Part shown: one piece after another, positions 5,286 to 7,499 of the stretch
Layout of the letters: every line of letters starts with the position of its first letter
Numbering within the stretch: the stretch's first letter is position 1
DNA from: Trueperaceae bacterium
GTDB taxonomy: Bacteria > Deinococcota > Deinococci > Deinococcales > Trueperaceae
Assembly: GCA_011390455.1 (NCBI GenBank)
Contig: JAABSI010000125.1
Coordinates: 1 to 7,499, forward strand
Length of the DNA stretch: 7,499 bases
Reading direction: 5' to 3'
The notes under the pieces: generated by a model
The model's database searches: none
The model's input: only the letters and a program-made list of their open reading frames with translations
Told to the model about the DNA's origin: nothing
Program-made: the position numbers and the translations under genes

Positions 5286-6781
5286 GCGGGGCTCCACGGC
5301 GCCAGCGGCATCGGGCTCCGCCCCGGCGCTTCGCCCGTACGGAGCGCGTGCACGACGGCAAGGACCGCGTCGGGGCGGAAGCCGAACGCCACGAGCGCGG
5401 GTCCGGGCAGCGCCGCGACGTGCGCCGGGTTCCAGAGCGCGACGTGCACGGCCGGGACGCCGCGCTCGGCGGCGATCGCGAAGGCGGCGCGCGCGGCGGC
5501 CACGGCGTCCGGCTCGAGCGGGACGCGGCTGGTACTGACCACCAGGAGCGCATCGACGCCGGTGAGGGCGTCGCCCACGGCGGCGCGGTCGGCGTCGGCC
5601 GCGACCCATGCGGGGGCGAACCCCGCCCCGCGCAGCGCGTCGACCAGGGCCGCGGTCGGGCGGGCGGTGGTGTCGGTGGCGGCGCCGGCGCGCACCTCGG
5701 CGGCGCCGAGGACGACGACCCGCGCCCCGGGCGCAAGCCGCGGCGGCGCGCCGAACGCTACGATCGCGCGCCGGGCGGCGTCGGCCATGAGCCTGCGGTC
5801 CGCGGCGTCGTCGTACGCGCCCGGATCGCCGGGGAAGGCCACGGCCAGGCGCGCCAGCCGCGCGCGGGATGCCGCGACCGCGACCGGGTCGAGGCGCCCC
5901 TCGCGCTCGGCGGCGGCCAGCGCCGCCATCACGGCGACGTGCTCCGCGAGCGGTCCGCAGAGCAGCGGCGCGTCGACGCCCGCGGCGACCGCGCGCACCG
6001 CCGCCTCGGGGGCGGGCCAGCGGTCGGCGATCGCGCGCATGTTCAGGGCGTCGCTGAAGACCACGCCGTCGAAGCCGAGCGCGGTCCGCAGCGCGGCGAT
6101 CGCGGCCGGCGCCATCGTGGCGGGGCGCTCGGGGTCGAGCGCGGGCACCAACAGGTGGGCGGTCATCACGGCGGCCGCGCCGGCCGCGATGCCGGCGCGG
6201 AACGGTGCCCACTCGACCGCCTCGAGCCGCGCGCGGCCGACCTCCAGGTACGGCAGGTCGAGGTGCGAGTCCACCGCCACGTCGCCGTGCCCGGGGAAGT
6301 GCTTGAGGGTGGCGGCGACGCCCGCGCCCTGGAGGCCGCGCACCGAGGCGGCCACGTGGCGGGCGACGAGGGCGGGGTCGCTGCCGAAGGCGCGATCGGC
6401 GATCACCGGGTTGCGCGGATCGAGCGCGACGTCGGCGACCGGCGCGAAGTCGACGTCGACGCCGATCGCCCGGAGCGAGCGGGCGGTGGCCGCGGCGACC
6501 GCCTCGGTGGTGGCGGGGTCGTCGATGGCGCCGAGCGCCATGGCGGCCGGCGCGACGGCGCCGTCGGTCAGGCGCGCGACGCCGCCCCCTTCCTGGTCGA
6601 TCGAGACGAGCAACGGTCGGCCGGCAACGGCCCGGGCGTCGGCGACGAGGTCGCGGGCGCGGTCGCGGTCGGGGGTGTTGCGGGCGAACAGGCAGATGCC
6701 GGCCACCGGTTCGTCGGCGAGCACGGCGCGCTCGTCCGCGGTCAGCACAACGCCTTCGAGGTCGATCACGGCGAGCGGCAT
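5282..6781 (-). CDS. nagZ: Beta-N-acetylglucosaminidase, glycoside hydrolase family 3 (NagZ)
   Basis: 499 residues. The N-terminal 330 or so form a GH3 TIM barrel with NagZ hallmarks: IDQEGGGVARL (61-71), VDFAPVADV (110-118), DRAFGSD (129-135), K160-HFPGHGD, the D171-S-H173 general acid/base dyad typical of NagZ, and FSDALNM with nucleophile D244. A C-terminal alpha/beta domain (about 335-490) makes it a two-domain protein like B. subtilis NagZ rather than the single-domain E. coli type. There is no signal peptide or lipobox, so it is predicted cytoplasmic, cutting GlcNAc from imported GlcNAc-(anhydro)MurNAc muropeptides or chitooligosaccharides. The start is the ATG at 6781 with GGAGG 4 nt before it. 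It lies 28 nt after the permease gene and overlaps the kinase gene by 4 nt, so the three form an operon. The common family SDDL reads SDAL here, keeping the first Asp. Confidence 0.9.
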   Translation of the reverse strand: MPLAVIDLEGVVLTADERAVLADEPVAGICLFARNTPDRDRARDLVADARAVAGRPLLVSIDQEGGGVARLTDGAVAPAAMALGAIDDPATTEAVAAATARSLRAIGVDVDFAPVADVALDPRNPVIADRAFGSDPALVARHVAASVRGLQGAGVAATLKHFPGHGDVAVDSHLDLPYLEVGRARLEAVEWAPFRAGIAAGAAAVMTAHLLVPALDPERPATMAPAAIAALRTALGFDGVVFSDALNMRAIADRWPAPEAAVRAVAAGVDAPLLCGPLAEHVAVMAALAAAEREGRLDPVAVAASRARLARLAVAFPGDPGAYDDAADRRLMADAARRAIVAFGAPPRLAPGARVVVLGAAEVRAGAATDTTARPTAALVDALRGAGFAPAWVAADADRAAVGDALTGVDALLVVSTSRVPLEPDAVAAARAAFAIAAERGVPAVHVALWNPAHVAALPGPALVAFGFRPDAVLAVVHALRTGEAPGRSPMPLAPWSPA

Positions 6782-6785
6782 GGGT

Positions 6786-6790
6786 CCTCC
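6786..6790 (-). promoter_or_regulatory. Ribosome binding site of nagZ
   Basis: GGAGG on the minus strand, 4 nt before the ATG at 6781, in the 28-nt gap after the permease gene. It is the strongest Shine-Dalgarno match in the window and fixes the nagZ start. The spacing is slightly short. It contrasts with the leader-free starts at the left end. Confidence 0.7.
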
Positions 6791-6809
6791 CGGAGAGCGG
6801 CGGCCGCGG

Positions 6810-7499
6810 TCAGCGGCTGCGCACGTCGAAGGCGTCGCGCAGGGCGTCGCCCACGAAGTTGAACGCCAGCACCGACAGCACGATGAGCGCGCCGGGCGCG
6901 AGCAGCCAAGGATAGAGCGAGAGCGCCTCGAACGACTGCGCGTCGGCGAGCAGGAGCCCCCACGAGGTCATCGGCTCCTTGATGCCGAGCCCCAGGAACG
7001 AGAGCGCGCTCTCCCCCAGGATGTACCCGGGTAGCGCCAGGGTGGCCGCGATCACCAGGTACGAGGTGAGGTTCGGGAGCAGGTGCCGCAGGATCACGCG
7101 CAGGTCGCGCGCGCCGAGCGCCTTGGCGGCTTGGACGTACTCGACCTCGCGGGCGGCGAGCACCTGGCCGCGCACCACGCGGGCCAGCCCGGCCCAGCCG
7201 ATGAAGGCCAGCACCGCGACGATGCCCAGGTAGACCCAGGTGCTCGGCCAGGAGGGCGGGATCACGGTGGCGAGGGCGAGCAGCAGCGGCAGGCGCGGGA
7301 AGGAGAGCAGCACCTCGATGCCGCGCTGGATGATCCCGTCGATCCAGCCGCCGTAGAACCCCGACACGCCGCCCACGACCACCCCGATCGAGAAGCTGAT
7401 GAGGATGCCGATGAGGCCGACCGTGAGCGAGACCTGCGAGCCGACGATCACCCGCGAGAGCAGGTCGCGCCCGAAGCGGTCGGTGCCGAGCGGGAACCA
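6810..7499 (-). CDS. DppC/OppC-type peptide ABC transporter permease, C-terminal part
   Basis: The last 229 residues are in the window and the N-terminus runs off the right edge. The visible part opens with FPLGTDRFGRDLLSR, the conserved (H)PLGTDxxGRD(V/L)LSR segment of DppC/OppC permeases. It continues through several membrane helices and the EAA loop that docks the ATPase (EVEYVQAAKALGARDLRVIL, then RHLLPN), and ends with SFLGLGIKEPMTSWGLLL and NFVGDALRDAFDVRSR, the typical family C-terminus. A GTG at 7451 is an internal codon, not the start, because the conserved region continues upstream of it. The protein is one of two inner-membrane subunits of an importer of oligopeptides or similar solutes. 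Its place just upstream of nagZ suggests that muropeptides or chitooligosaccharides could be cargo, but sequence alone cannot separate these from ordinary peptides, nickel or other Dpp/Opp substrates. Confidence 0.92.
   Translation of the reverse strand, partial: WFPLGTDRFGRDLLSRVIVGSQVSLTVGLIGILISFSIGVVVGGVSGFYGGWIDGIIQRGIEVLLSFPRLPLLLALATVIPPSWPSTWVYLGIVAVLAFIGWAGLARVVRGQVLAAREVEYVQAAKALGARDLRVILRHLLPNLTSYLVIAATLALPGYILGESALSFLGLGIKEPMTSWGLLLADAQSFEALSLYPWLLAPGALIVLSVLAFNFVGDALRDAFDVRSR

Noticed and set aside
5286..6212. Upstream extension of the kinase reading frame inside nagZ
   Set aside because: It is an out-of-frame shadow of nagZ with Arg/Gly/Ala-rich translation. The GTGA overlap at 5285 and a GGAG site give a better start.
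4676..6862. Large plus-strand open frames opposite nagZ and the kinase (4676-6862 and 5562-7034)
   Set aside because: Both run antisense to genes with complete catalytic motifs, lack any domain signal, and have composition typical of high-GC shadow frames.
7449..7451. GTG at 7451 as the start of the permease
   Set aside because: The frame continues upstream to the window edge with the conserved PLGTDRFGRDLLSR segment, so this codon is internal.

Overview
The window is very GC-rich (roughly three quarters G+C by eye) and almost fully coding. It suggests a chromosomal segment of a high-GC bacterium. Deinococcota (for example a Trueperaceae-type lineage) is my best guess. The reasons are MreD, PBP2 and MinC together at this GC content (Actinobacteria normally lack MinC) and two start codons sitting 5-6 nt behind TANNNT boxes with no Shine-Dalgarno sequence, the leaderless arrangement common in Deinococcus. 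The assignment is an inference, not a database result.

Layout. At the left edge is the 5' end of a minus-strand gene for an isoaspartyl peptidase / type III L-asparaginase (1-43). A 70-bp divergent promoter region (44-113) separates it from a tight plus-strand operon: mreD (114-605), mrdA/PBP2 (602-2536), minC (2533-3102) and nagA (3111-4253). These genes overlap by 4 nt, overlap by 4 nt, or are 8 nt apart, and all four start with GTG. Converging on them from the right is a minus-strand operon: the C-terminal part of a DppC/OppC-type ABC permease (7499-6810, running off the edge), nagZ (6781-5282) and a BadF/BcrA-type amino-sugar kinase (5285-4266). The two operons meet tail to tail with only 12 nt between nagA and the kinase.

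How the genes fit together. MreD and PBP2 belong to the elongasome that inserts new lateral wall, and MinC controls where FtsZ assembles. NagZ, the kinase and NagA make a plausible amino-sugar recycling route: NagZ frees GlcNAc from muropeptides or chitooligosaccharides, the kinase makes GlcNAc-6-phosphate, and NagA deacetylates it to GlcN-6-phosphate. The peptide-type permease could import oligopeptides or muropeptides. The window therefore combines wall synthesis, division-site control and wall recycling.

The most unusual sequence structure is a pair of adjacent perfect inverted repeats (18-bp and 10-bp arms, 5185-5260). They lie inside the extreme 5' coding region of the kinase gene and encode most of an atypical N-terminal extension. 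I see no RNA genes, CRISPR, phage or insertion sequences, no gene-free stretch over 300 bases, and no evidence of a wholly new system.
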